In this document: positions 36,592 through 44,959 of the stretch, in pieces
How the letters are laid out: each line of letters starts with the position of its first letter
How positions within the stretch are numbered: position 1 is the first letter of the stretch
NCBI RefSeq assembly: GCF_014648995.1
Contig: NZ_BMSE01000022.1
Coordinates: forward strand, 1-64,000
Length of the DNA stretch: 64,000 nt
Origin: Streptomyces massasporeus
GTDB taxonomy: Bacteria > Actinomycetota > Actinomycetes > Streptomycetales > Streptomycetaceae
Direction of reading: 5' to 3'
Notes under the pieces: generated by a model
Database searches by the model: none
Told to the model about the DNA's origin: nothing
Seen by the model: the letters and a program-made list of their open reading frames with translations, nothing else
Program-made: the position numbers and the translations under genes

Positions 36592-37644
36592 ATGTCCCGT
36601 GCCTCCCAAGGCCCGTCCCGCCGACTCCTCCTCGCCGGTGCGCTGGCCACCGTGTCCGCGGCCGTCACGGGCTGCTCCTCGGACGGTGAGGCGTCGGCGT
36701 CCGGCGGCTCCAAGCAGCTGCGCATCGGCTACTTCGCCTTCCCCAGCGGCGACTTGCTCCTGAAGAACAGAAAGCTGCTGGAGAAGGCGCTGCCGGACTA
36801 CAAGATCACCTGGATCAAGTTCGACTCCGGCGCCAGCGTCAACCAGGCCTTCATCGGCAAGTCCCTCGACATCGCCGCGCTGGGCTCCAGCCCCTTCGCC
36901 CGCGGGGTGTCCGGCAGTTCGCCCATTCCTTACAAGGTCGCCTGGATCCTCGACGTCGCCGGCGAGAACGAGGCTCTGGTCGCGCGCAAGGCGACCGGTA
37001 TCTCCGATGTCGCCGGCCTCAAGGGCAGGAAGATAGCCACCCCCTTCGCCTCGACCTCGCACTACAGCCTGCTCTCGGCGCTGAAGGAGGCCGGCCTGAA
37101 GCCGTCGGACGTCGAACTCATCGACCTGCAGCCGCAACCCCTCCTCGCCGCCTGGCAGCGGGGCGACATCGACGCCGCCTATGTCTGGCTGCCGACCCTG
37201 GACGAGCTGCGCAAGACCGGCACCCAGCTCACCAGCAGCAAGGAGATCGGCGCTGCGGGCAAGCCGACCCTCGACCTGGCCGTCGTCTCGGACGACCTGA
37301 TCGCCAAGGACCCCAAAGCGATCGATGCCTGGCGCAAGGCGGAGGCCGAGGCGCTGCGCCTGATCAAGTCCGACCCGGACGGCGCGGTCAAGTCCGTCGC
37401 GGCCGAACTCGGCATCAGTGCGGCGGACGCCCGGGCGCAACTGTCGCAGGGGGTGTTCCTCACCCCGGAGCAGGTGGTCTCCGCAGACTGGCTGGGTACC
37501 GACGGCAACCCGGGCAAGCTGCTCACCTACGTCACCGACACCGGCCGGTTCCTGGCCGATCAGAAGCAGATCGGCGCCGCGCCGGCCGAGGACGTCGTCC
37601 GTGAAGCGTTCTACCTCAAGGGGCTGCCCGATGTCCTCAAGTGA
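36592..37644 (+). CDS. ABC transporter substrate-binding lipoprotein, taurine/sulfonate type (TauA-like)
   Basis: The 350-residue protein has a twin-arginine-like, lipobox-bearing signal (RRLLLAGA ... VTGCSS) and the TauA fold: LRIGYFAFPSGDLLLKNRKL, KSLDIAALGSSPFARGVSG, RKIATPFASTSHYSLLSALK and GDIDAAYVWLPTLDEL. It is the second binding protein of the cluster and is clearly divergent from that at 34008, so one permease probably serves two ligands. The 3' end overlaps the ATPase gene by 14 bases. Confidence 0.87.
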   Translation: MSRASQGPSRRLLLAGALATVSAAVTGCSSDGEASASGGSKQLRIGYFAFPSGDLLLKNRKLLEKALPDYKITWIKFDSGASVNQAFIGKSLDIAALGSSPFARGVSGSSPIPYKVAWILDVAGENEALVARKATGISDVAGLKGRKIATPFASTSHYSLLSALKEAGLKPSDVELIDLQPQPLLAAWQRGDIDAAYVWLPTLDELRKTGTQLTSSKEIGAAGKPTLDLAVVSDDLIAKDPKAIDAWRKAEAEALRLIKSDPDGAVKSVAAELGISAADARAQLSQGVFLTPEQVVSADWLGTDGNPGKLLTYVTDTGRFLADQKQIGAAPAEDVVREAFYLKGLPDVLK

Positions 37645-38449
37645 GATCACGCAGGCGGCTGCTGGGACGGGCACCGTGCCCGCCGGATCGGTCCGCCTCG
37701 ACCACGTCACCCACCGCTACGGCCGGGGCGGCGAGGCTTTCACCGCGGTCGGGCCGGTCGATCTGACCGTCCCGGACGGGGAGTTCCTGGTGCTGGTGGG
37801 TGCCTCCGGCTGCGGCAAGAGCACCCTGCTGCGGCTGATCGCCGGCTTCGAACAGCCCACGCAGGGCTCCGTGCTGGTTTCCGGTGGCCGGCCGCGGCCC
37901 GGTGAGACGGCCGGCGTGGTGTTCCAGACGCCACGGCTGTTCCCATGGCGAACGGTGCGGGGCAACATCGACGTGGCGCTGCGGTACGCGGGTGTCGACC
38001 GCGGCCAATGGCCCGAGCGGCGTCGGGAGTTGCTGACCAGGGTCGGCCTCGAAGGCACCGAGAACCGGCGCACCTGGGAGATTTCCGGCGGCCAGCAGCA
38101 ACGCGTCGCGATCGCCCGTGCCCTCGCCGCCGAGAACCCGCTCCTCCTGCTCGACGAACCGTTCGCGGCGCTGGACGCGCTGACCCGGGAGCGGCTTCAG
38201 GAGGACGTCCGCCGGGTCGCCGACCTCACGGGCCGGACCACGGTGTTCGTCACGCACTCGGCGGACGAGGCGGTGTTCCTCGGCTCCCGCATCGTGGTGC
38301 TGACCAGGAGCCCCGGGACCGTGGCCCTGGACCTGCCGATCACCCTGCCGCGCGGGGATGTCGACGCGGAGGAGCTCCGCGGCTCCCAGGAGTTCGCCGA
38401 GCTGCGCGCGGAGGTGGCCCACGCCGTCAAGGCCGCCGCAGCGGCCTGA
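37631..38449 (+). CDS. ABC transporter ATP-binding protein (SsuB/TauB-like)
   Basis: The 272-residue ATPase shows Walker A GASGCGKST at residues 57-65, Gln99 of the Q-loop (FQTPRLFPW), the signature SGGQQQ at 152-157, Walker B LLLLDEP at 171-177 and His209. The FPW after the Q-loop is typical of nitrate/sulfonate/taurine importers. ATG 37631 is in frame and overlaps the binding-protein gene, indicating translational coupling. Confidence 0.92.
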   Translation: MSSSEITQAAAGTGTVPAGSVRLDHVTHRYGRGGEAFTAVGPVDLTVPDGEFLVLVGASGCGKSTLLRLIAGFEQPTQGSVLVSGGRPRPGETAGVVFQTPRLFPWRTVRGNIDVALRYAGVDRGQWPERRRELLTRVGLEGTENRRTWEISGGQQQRVAIARALAAENPLLLLDEPFAALDALTRERLQEDVRRVADLTGRTTVFVTHSADEAVFLGSRIVVLTRSPGTVALDLPITLPRGDVDAEELRGSQEFAELRAEVAHAVKAAAAA

Positions 38450-38477
38450 ACCCCGTAACCAGGAAAGGACACCCCCC

Positions 38478-39362
38478 ATGAACATCCTCAGTGAGCGGCC
38501 CCTCGTGACCCGGCTGCCCCTCACCGAACTCGGTCCGCGCTTCGGCGCCGAGATCCATGGCATCGACCTCGCACGCCTCGACGACGACCAGGTCCAGGCC
38601 CTGCGCGAGGCACTCGTGGCGTACAAGGTGCTGTTCGTGCGCGGCCAGCACAGCCTCGACGACGCCGCGCAGATCGAGTTCGGCAGACGGCTGGGTGAGG
38701 TCACAGCAGGGCACCCGGTCCACGACTCCGGTGACGTCGCCCCCGAGGTGTACTCCCTGGACAGCCAGGACAACGGGTTCGCCGACGTGTGGCACACGGA
38801 CGTGACGTTCATGCGGCGGCCGCCGGCCATCTCCGTCCTGCGGGCCGTGGTACTCCCGCCGAACGGCGGCGACACCAACTGGGCCGACAGTCAGCTGGCC
38901 TACGAGTCGCTGTCGCCGGGCCTGCGGGCGTACGTCGACACGCTCACCGCGATCCACGACGGCAGCCGTGAGTTCGGCTACTACCTCGCCCAGCGCCGGC
39001 AGGGCCGCGGCAACCTGTGGGACGGGGAGGTGGTCACCGAACTGACGCCGACGGAGCACCCGGTGGTACGGGTACACCCCGAGAGCGGCCGCAAGGGCCT
39101 GTTCGTGAACCCCGGCTTCACCTCGCACATCGTGGGCGTCTCGGAGCACGAGAGCCGCGGCATCCTCGACATCCTGTACGCCCACCTCACCAAGCCCGAA
39201 CACGTGGTACGCAATCGATGGCAGCCGGGCGACGTGGCCCTGTGGGACAACCGCAGCACGGCCCACTACGCCAACCGTGACTACGGCGACCAGCATCGCG
39301 TCATGCACCGGATCACGCTGCGCGGTGACACTCCGGTCGGCCCCGCCGCCACGGGCCGCTGA
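38478..39362 (+). CDS. TauD/TfdA-family Fe(II)/2-oxoglutarate dioxygenase
   Basis: The 294-residue protein carries the facial triad WHTDVTF (His106, Asp108) and distal His263 (STAHYA), with Arg278 in VMHRITLRGD as 2-oxoglutarate ligand. TauD and related alkylsulfatases release sulfite or sulfate from taurine or alkyl sulfates. Context as last gene after the importer fits. ATG 38478 follows AGGAAAGGA. The exact substrate (taurine or alkyl sulfate ester) cannot be read off. Confidence 0.91.
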   Translation: MNILSERPLVTRLPLTELGPRFGAEIHGIDLARLDDDQVQALREALVAYKVLFVRGQHSLDDAAQIEFGRRLGEVTAGHPVHDSGDVAPEVYSLDSQDNGFADVWHTDVTFMRRPPAISVLRAVVLPPNGGDTNWADSQLAYESLSPGLRAYVDTLTAIHDGSREFGYYLAQRRQGRGNLWDGEVVTELTPTEHPVVRVHPESGRKGLFVNPGFTSHIVGVSEHESRGILDILYAHLTKPEHVVRNRWQPGDVALWDNRSTAHYANRDYGDQHRVMHRITLRGDTPVGPAATGR

Positions 39363-39395
39363 CTCACGCGTCGCGCAGGTCGCCGGCATGCCGAC

Positions 39396-39426
39396 GGCGA
39401 CCGCCCTTCACGCTCGGGCGGTCGCC
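39396..39426. terminator. Bidirectional terminator between tauD-like and ssuD-like genes
   Basis: GGCGACCGCCC (39396-39406) and GGGCGGTCGCC (39416-39426) form a perfect 11-bp stem with a 9-base loop between the two convergent genes. A second, overlapping stem uses GGTCGCCG just upstream. A dyad like this can stop both transcripts. Confidence 0.7.
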
Positions 39427-39486
39427 GGGCCGACAGCAGCGGGACGACATCGGCGAGAGGGGCGCCCGCCTAGGCGATCACATGCG

Positions 39487-40644
39487 TCATCGGGGGGATC
39501 CCGTGCCAGCGAACGGGACCTGAGCCGATGCCACGGTCTGCGGGAAGGGATGCTGCCACAGGCCCTGCGCCTCGAGCCTCGGCAGGACGCCCTCGCCGAA
39601 CCAGTAGGCCTCCTCCAGGTGCGGGTAGCCGGAGAGGACGAACTCCTCGATGCCGAGGGCCGCGTACTCCTTGATGCGTTCGGCGACCTCGTCGTGGCTG
39701 CCGACCAGGGCGGTGCCCGCGCCGCCGCGCACCAGGCCGATGCCGGCCCACAGGTTGGGGTGGATCTCCAGGGCGTCCCGGTTGCCGCCGCCGTGCAGGG
39801 CGAGCATGCGCTGCTGCCCCGCGGACTCGCTGCGGGCGAGTCCGGCCTGCACGGACGCCACGGTCTCCGGGTCGAACCCGTCGAGCAGCCGGTTCGCCTC
39901 CGCCCACGCCTGCTCGGAGGTGTCGCGGGTGATGACGTGCAGCCGGATCCCGAACCGGATGCTGCGCCCCTGCTCGGCCGCCAGCTTCCGGATCCAAGCG
40001 ATCTTCTCGGCGACCTGCGCCGGCGGTTCGCCCCAGGTGAGGTACACGTCCACGTGCCGGGCGGCGACCTCTCCGGCGATCGGCGAGGAGCCCCCGAAGT
40101 AGACCTCGGGGACCGGGTCGGGCACCCGGGCCAGCGTCGCGTCCGCCACCTGGAGGTGTTCGCCGTGCAGGTCGACGGTCTTGCCCTCCCACAGCGCCCG
40201 CACGATCTGCAGGAACTCGCCGGTGCGGCGGTACCGGGCGTCCTTGTCGAGGAAGTCACCGTAGGCGCGCTGTTCGTGGCTTTCGCCGCCGGTGACGACA
40301 TTGAGCAGCAGTCGACCGCCGGTCTGCCGCTGGAAGGTGGAGGCCATCTGCGCGGCGAGGGTGGGCGAGACGAAGCCGGGCCGGAAGGCGACGAGGAACT
40401 TCAGGCGTTCGGTGTGCTGGGCGACCATGGCCGTCGTCAGCCACGCGTCCTCGCACCACGCGCCGGTGGGCGTGAGCGCCCCGACGAAACCGAGGTCCTC
40501 GGCGGCGCGGGCGATCTGGCTCAGGTAGGCGACCGTCGGCGGCCGGTCCCGGCCGGACGCGGTGGCCGGGGTGCCGTGGCCGCCGCCGACGACATGACGG
40601 CTGTCGCCGTTGGTGGGCAGGAACCAGTGGAACGTGAGGGACAC
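39487..40644 (-). CDS. ssuD: SsuD-type FMNH2-dependent alkanesulfonate monooxygenase
   Basis: The 385-residue protein starts LTFHWFLPTNGDSRHVVGGG, typical of SsuD, and contains RLKFLVAFRPGFVSPTLAAQ, GGRLLLNVVTGG and GSHDEVAERIKEYAALGIEE. SsuD cleaves the C-S bond of alkanesulfonates with FMNH2 from SsuE, releasing sulfite. GTG 40644 is used, with GGAG about 9 bases upstream. It is the last gene of an operon with the SfnB-, SsuE- and SfnG-type genes. Confidence 0.9.
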   Translation of the reverse strand: MSLTFHWFLPTNGDSRHVVGGGHGTPATASGRDRPPTVAYLSQIARAAEDLGFVGALTPTGAWCEDAWLTTAMVAQHTERLKFLVAFRPGFVSPTLAAQMASTFQRQTGGRLLLNVVTGGESHEQRAYGDFLDKDARYRRTGEFLQIVRALWEGKTVDLHGEHLQVADATLARVPDPVPEVYFGGSSPIAGEVAARHVDVYLTWGEPPAQVAEKIAWIRKLAAEQGRSIRFGIRLHVITRDTSEQAWAEANRLLDGFDPETVASVQAGLARSESAGQQRMLALHGGGNRDALEIHPNLWAGIGLVRGGAGTALVGSHDEVAERIKEYAALGIEEFVLSGYPHLEEAYWFGEGVLPRLEAQGLWQHPFPQTVASAQVPFAGTGSPR

Positions 40645-40674
40645 CGAGGGTCTCCGATCGTGAGGTGGGGGTGG

Positions 40675-41862
40675 TCAGAGCAGTCCGTGCCGGGGCGGTC
40701 TGGTGCCGTTGAGGACGTAGCGGCCGATGTGCTGGACCTTCCAGCGGACCGGGTCGTGCAGGGTGTGGGTGCGGGCGTCACGCCAGTGGCGGTGCAGGCC
40801 CAGGGAGTCGAGCGCCGAGCGGGTGCCGGCAACCTCGAAGAGGGCGCTGGCGACCTCGACGGCCGTCTCCGCCGCGCTCACCTTCGCGGTGGCCACCGCG
40901 ATCGACGCCTCGGCGGCCGAGTCGTCGGTCAGGTCGTCCCGGGCGGCGTCGACCGCCCGGGCGGCCTCGCGCAGCAGAGCCTCCGCCGCGCGCACCCGGA
41001 TCGCGAGCTCGCCGAACCGCTGGATCAGCAGCGGATCCTCCGCGGCCGTCTCCAACCCGCTCTCGAACCAGGGCCGGCTCTTCGTGCGGACGAACTCCAC
41101 GGCCTCCGCCAGCGCGGCGGAAGCGATGCCCGCATCGATGGCGGCATGCAGCAACTGAGCTATTGCTCCGTGAAGTTGAGGTCCCTGGAAGGTGAGATGG
41201 TGAGGTACGACCCGGTCGGCGGGTACGGGCACCCCCTCCAGTCGGACGGTTCCGCTGGCCGTGGTGCGCTGCCCCATACCGTCCCAGTCGTCGACGACCG
41301 TCAGGCCGGGGGCGTCGTGCGGTACGTACGCCACGTGCAGGGTGTCGTCGTCGGCGCGGGCCAGGACGGGGATCCAGTGGGCGAACAGCGCGCCCGTGGA
41401 GTAGTGCTTGAGGCCGTCGAGTACGTACGAACCGTCCGGGCCGCGCGCGAGCCTGGTGCGGATGTCCTGCACATGCTTGGTGCCCGCCTCTGACTGGGCG
41501 TTGCCGAACCGCCGGCCACGCAGCACCTCCCCGAAGAAGAACTCCTGCTGGGCGTGTGTCCCCTGGCGGCGCAGCACGTTGACGTAGACGAAGTGGCTCT
41601 GCGGGATCTGAGCCAGGCTGGCGTCGGCGGCGGCCAGCAGCCGGAAGATCTCGGCGAGCGTCCCGGCCCCGACGTCGGCGCCGCCGAACTCGGCCGGCAC
41701 GCTGACGGCCGGCAGACCCGAGGCGGACAACCGTTCCAGTTCCGCGTGCGGGAGCCGGCGCCGCACGTCCCGTTCAGCGGCCTCCTTGCGGAAGTCCGCG
41801 GCCAGTTCGGCGGCGACGGCGAGAGCCTCGGCGTCATCGGCGATCACGTGGACCGCGCTCAT
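40675..41862 (-). CDS. SfnB-type acyl-CoA-dehydrogenase-fold flavoenzyme
   Basis: The 395-residue protein has the acyl-CoA dehydrogenase/DszC fold: SVPAEFGGADVGAGTLAEIF in the N-terminal helical domain, a central beta domain with AQSEAGTKH and LDGLKHYSTGALFAHW, and a C-terminal helical domain. The general-base glutamate of dehydrogenases is not evident. SfnB/DszC-type members act on sulfur compounds with reduced flavin. It overlaps the FMN-reductase gene by 4 bases (ATGA). Confidence 0.85.
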   Translation of the reverse strand: MSAVHVIADDAEALAVAAELAADFRKEAAERDVRRRLPHAELERLSASGLPAVSVPAEFGGADVGAGTLAEIFRLLAAADASLAQIPQSHFVYVNVLRRQGTHAQQEFFFGEVLRGRRFGNAQSEAGTKHVQDIRTRLARGPDGSYVLDGLKHYSTGALFAHWIPVLARADDDTLHVAYVPHDAPGLTVVDDWDGMGQRTTASGTVRLEGVPVPADRVVPHHLTFQGPQLHGAIAQLLHAAIDAGIASAALAEAVEFVRTKSRPWFESGLETAAEDPLLIQRFGELAIRVRAAEALLREAARAVDAARDDLTDDSAAEASIAVATAKVSAAETAVEVASALFEVAGTRSALDSLGLHRHWRDARTHTLHDPVRWKVQHIGRYVLNGTRPPRHGLL

Positions 41863-42416
41863 CCGGTCGCCGCCAACAGTGCCGTACGGCCTCCCAGCGC
41901 GGCGGAGAACTGGTCCGTGACCTGGGCCAGCGCCTCGGCCGAGCCGGGTGCGACGGTCAGGGAGCCGTCGTCGCCCACGGTGATGTCCTTGTCGAGGGTG
42001 AACCAGCCCGGGACGATGTGCGCGGCACCCATGGAGCTCAGCACGGGCCGCAGGGCGTAGTCGATGGCCAGGACGTGGGCGGTGGAACCGCCGGTGGCCA
42101 GCGGCAGGACCGTCTTGCCGGCCAGTGCGTACTGCGGGAGCAGATCCAGCAGGGACTTCAGCAGCCCCGAGTAGGCGGCCTTGTAGACGGGGGTGCCCAC
42201 CACCACCCCGTCCGCCTGTTCGACCAGGGCGGTGGCTCGGACGATCTCGGGGTGCCGGAAGTCCGCCCCGAGGAGCGCTGTGGCGGGGATGGTGCGGACG
42301 TCCAGCGGGATCACTTCGTGTCCCTGCGCGGTGAGCCGTGCGTCGAGGTGGCGCAGCAGTCGCTGGGTGCGGGAGGTGGCGGAGGGGCTGCCGGAGAGCG
42401 ACAGGATGGTGGCCAT
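41859..42416 (-). CDS. ssuE: NADPH-dependent FMN reductase, SsuE type
   Basis: The 185-residue flavodoxin-fold protein begins MATILSLSGSPSATSRTQRL, the FMN phosphate loop, and has GVVVGTPVYKAAYSGLLKSL, then LLPQYALAGKTVLPLATGGS, characteristic of SsuE/MsuE. It would supply FMNH2 to the five luciferase-like monooxygenases of this cluster. ATG 42416 follows GGAAGG. The open frame extends to 43088 but that part is antisense-like shadow of sfnG. Confidence 0.9.
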   Translation of the reverse strand: MATILSLSGSPSATSRTQRLLRHLDARLTAQGHEVIPLDVRTIPATALLGADFRHPEIVRATALVEQADGVVVGTPVYKAAYSGLLKSLLDLLPQYALAGKTVLPLATGGSTAHVLAIDYALRPVLSSMGAAHIVPGWFTLDKDITVGDDGSLTVAPGSAEALAQVTDQFSAALGGRTALLAATG

Positions 42417-42459
42417 GCGAGGACCTTCCGTTCGTGGGCTGTTCGAGGGCGCGCGGCGT

Positions 42460-43587
42460 TCAGGCCTGGGCGGTGACGGCCTCGGATTGCGGCTCCTGCG
42501 CCTCCAGTTCGCGCACGAGGGGCAGTACTCGCTTGCCGAAGTACTCGACCTCCTCGTGGTAGTGCAGGAAGCCGAGGAGGAAGAGGTCGACGCCGAGTCG
42601 CTTGTAGGCGACGATCCGTTCGGCGATCTGCTCGGGAGTGCCGATGAGCCCCGTACGGAAGCCGTCGTTGTACTGCACGAGGTCGTCGAAACCGGAGTCC
42701 TGCCACATTCCCTTGCCGTCGGCGGTGGACTGTCCGGCCTGCCGGACGGCGTCACGGAAGCCGTGCACGGCTTCGGTGTCGGCGTGGGCGACGATCTCGC
42801 GGAGCGTCTCGCGTGCCTCGGCCTCGGTGTCGCGGGCGATGAGGAAGCCGTTGAGGCCGAACTTCGGTGGCGTACGGCCTGCTTGGGCGGCGGAGGCCCG
42901 GACGTCGTTGATCTGCTCGGTGACGCCGTCGAAGTCCTTGCCGTTGCTGAAGTACCAGTCGGAGACGCGGCCGGCCATGGCGCGGGCGGCGGTGGAGTTG
43001 CCGCCCTGGAAGATCTCGGGGTTCGGGCGCTCGGGAGTGTTGAGGGGTTTGGGCTTGAGGGAGAAGTCGCGCACCCGGTAGAAGTCACCGGCGAGTTCGG
43101 CGTGGTCCTCGGTCCAGATGGTGCGCAGGGCCGTGATGAACTCCTCGGCGCGCCGGTAGCGTTCGTCGTGCTCCAGCCACGGCTCGCCGAGGGCGGTGAA
43201 CTCGCCCTTGAACCAGCCGCTGACGACGTTGACGGCGAAGCGTCCGTTGGACAGGTGGTCGGCGGTGGCGCCGAGTTTGGCGAGGACGCCCGGGTGCCAC
43301 AGGCCGGGGTGGACGGCGGCGATGACCTTCAGCCGCTGGGTGGCGAGCAGCAGGGCGAGGCTGAAGCTGGTCGACTCGTGCTGGTACTCGGCGCCGTAGC
43401 TGGCCATGTAGCGGACCTGGCTGAGGGCGTAGTCGAAGCCGTTGTTCTCGGCGAGGACCGCGAGCTCACGGTTGTAGTCGTAGCCCCAGTCGGTGCGCTG
43501 CTCGACGGTGCTGGTGACCAGGCCGCCGCTGACGTTCGGCACCCAGTAGGCGAAGCGGACGGGGTCGGATACGGGCGGTACGGACAT
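42460..43587 (-). CDS. sfnG: Dimethylsulfone monooxygenase (SfnG-type)
   Basis: The 375-residue luciferase-like protein reads FAYWVPNVSGGLVTSTVEQR, then DYALSQVRYMASYGAEYQHE, DHLSNGRFAVNVVSGWFKGE and FQGGNSTAARAMAGRVSDWY, the distinctive sequence of SfnG. SfnG converts dimethylsulfone to methanesulfinate with FMNH2. It is the first gene of the operon leading to ssuE, sfnB and ssuD-type genes, and is preceded by a cysteine-rich leader peptide at 43792-43872 and a hairpin at 43697-43715. Confidence 0.92.
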   Translation of the reverse strand: MSVPPVSDPVRFAYWVPNVSGGLVTSTVEQRTDWGYDYNRELAVLAENNGFDYALSQVRYMASYGAEYQHESTSFSLALLLATQRLKVIAAVHPGLWHPGVLAKLGATADHLSNGRFAVNVVSGWFKGEFTALGEPWLEHDERYRRAEEFITALRTIWTEDHAELAGDFYRVRDFSLKPKPLNTPERPNPEIFQGGNSTAARAMAGRVSDWYFSNGKDFDGVTEQINDVRASAAQAGRTPPKFGLNGFLIARDTEAEARETLREIVAHADTEAVHGFRDAVRQAGQSTADGKGMWQDSGFDDLVQYNDGFRTGLIGTPEQIAERIVAYKRLGVDLFLLGFLHYHEEVEYFGKRVLPLVRELEAQEPQSEAVTAQA

Positions 43588-43696
43588 GGGGGGACTCCTG
43601 GGGAGAGCAGAGATCGCGCGCGAAGAACGCAGGCGTCGGCACAGGAAGGTGCTCGCCGGAGGGAATTCAGGCGCGCCGGAGCAGCGGTGCCGGAAA

Positions 43697-43715
43697 TTCC
43701 GTCAGCGGGACGGAA
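43697..43715 (-). promoter_or_regulatory. Candidate attenuator hairpin between leader peptide and sfnG
   Basis: On the minus strand TTCCGTC and GACGGAA form a 7-bp stem with a 5-base loop, followed by TTTCC. It sits between the leader stop (43792) and the sfnG start (43587), where an attenuator would be expected. The stem is short and the assignment is inferred from position. Confidence 0.4.
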
Positions 43716-43791
43716 AAGGTCCGGGACCGCAATTCATGATCGGAGGAGGCGCAGAAAGCGAGTGGGAGGGTTTCCCTCGGGTGCGCTGCGC

Positions 43792-43872
43792 TCAGACGCG
43801 GCAGCGACAACAGGAACTGCAGACACGCGCGAGGTCGACGTGGCGTCGTCGCGTGAGGTCCTGTCGCTTCAT
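43792..43872 (-). CDS. Cysteine-rich leader peptide upstream of sfnG
   Basis: ATG 43872 opens a 26-residue ORF reading MKRQDLTRRRHVDLARV then CSSCCRCRV. Four of the last nine residues are cysteine. The core TRRRHVDLARV is shared with the other leaders. This is the clearest cysteine-sensing candidate in the window. It starts in the divergent promoter region of the LysR gene. Confidence 0.75.
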   Translation of the reverse strand: MKRQDLTRRRHVDLARVCSSCCRCRV

Positions 43873-43921
43873 GTCAACAATCCAACCAAGCGTGAGTCCG
43901 ACCGGTCAAGCAGAGCCGGAG

Positions 43922-43952
43922 GTGAATCCACATGGTGAGAGTCGGTATTCAC
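43922..43952. promoter_or_regulatory. Inverted repeat in the sfnG/LysR divergent promoter
   Basis: GTGAAT (43922-43927) and ATTCAC (43947-43952) are a perfect inverted repeat midway between the divergent leader/sfnG and LysR starts. LysR-type proteins bind dyads in such positions. Function is inferred. Confidence 0.4.
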
Positions 43953-44008
43953 GAGGTTGTGACAGGGATTCCCTTGAACCCGGTCCGCGGTCGGCACAGT
44001 CTCCTGTC

Positions 44009-44914
44009 GTGCGCATAGAACAGCTGGAATACATCGCCGCCGTCACCCGGTTCGGTTCGCTGCGGCGCGCCGCGGAGGAACTGCACTTGTCACAGCCCGC
44101 GTTGAGCGAGACCGTGCGCAATCTGGAGCGGGAGCTCGGCGTGGACCTGCTGGAGCGCAAACGGTCCGGGGCGAAGGTCAGCGACGAGGGCAGGGAGCTG
44201 CTCCCGCACATCATGACGGTGCTGGACGCGGTGGACCGGCTGCGCGGCGCGGCCGGTGATCAGCACCGCATCAGCCGCATGGTGCGGCTCGGCACGGTCA
44301 ACACCGCCACCGTCCCGTTGCTCATCCCGACCGTGCGGGAGTTCCGGTCCGCGCACCCGGCCACCCAGGTCGAGGTGGTCGGCGCGCAGCAGGCAGACAT
44401 CCAGCGCGGACTGCTGGAGGGCGCCTTCGATCTGGGACTGGTGAACTATCTGCGGGGCGACGACATGCCGCCCGGCTTCGACACGACCGAGCTGCTGCGC
44501 GGGAGGCCCGTGGTGTGCGTGCGTCCCGACAGCCCGCTGGCGGCCCTGGACGCGGTGGATGTGGACAGCCTCCTGGCCGAGCCCCTCATCGTGATGCGGT
44601 CCGGCTATGTCATGCACCGCTTCGTCCACCGGCTGCTGCGCGGCAGGGCACCCTCCTTCTCGTACTCCACCGACGGCGCCGAGATGGGCAAGCTGATGGT
44701 CGCCGAAGGGCTGGGGGCCACGGTGCTTCCCGACTTCAGTGTCATCGGCGACCCCTTGGAGCGGCTCGGCACCATCACCGTGCGGCCACTCGCCGGGGAC
44801 GAAACCGACGTGCTGCTGGTGCTGCAACGCCGCCACGCCGTCTCCGTCCCCCGGGCCGTGCGTGATCTGCACGCGTTGTTCGTACGCAATGCCGGACGGC
44901 ACCGAGCGGAGTAG
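44009..44914 (+). CDS. LysR-family transcriptional regulator of the sulfur cluster
   Basis: The 301-residue protein begins MRIEQLEYIAAVTRFGSLRR with the LysR helix-turn-helix (AAEELHLSQPALSETVRNLE RELG split across positions 17-41), followed by a periplasmic-binding-like effector domain (GTVNTATVPLLIPTVREF; FDLGLVNYL). It is divergent from sfnG and adjacent to the entire cluster. A CysB/Cbl-like role, sensing sulfur status through a small thiol-pathway metabolite, is inferred. GTG 44009 has a weak ribosome site but gives the canonical start. Confidence 0.87.
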   Translation: MRIEQLEYIAAVTRFGSLRRAAEELHLSQPALSETVRNLERELGVDLLERKRSGAKVSDEGRELLPHIMTVLDAVDRLRGAAGDQHRISRMVRLGTVNTATVPLLIPTVREFRSAHPATQVEVVGAQQADIQRGLLEGAFDLGLVNYLRGDDMPPGFDTTELLRGRPVVCVRPDSPLAALDAVDVDSLLAEPLIVMRSGYVMHRFVHRLLRGRAPSFSYSTDGAEMGKLMVAEGLGATVLPDFSVIGDPLERLGTITVRPLAGDETDVLLVLQRRHAVSVPRAVRDLHALFVRNAGRHRAE

Positions 44915-44959
44915 GACGGACACGGGCTGCTCGCGGACCGGAGACGGCGGACCCGTCCC

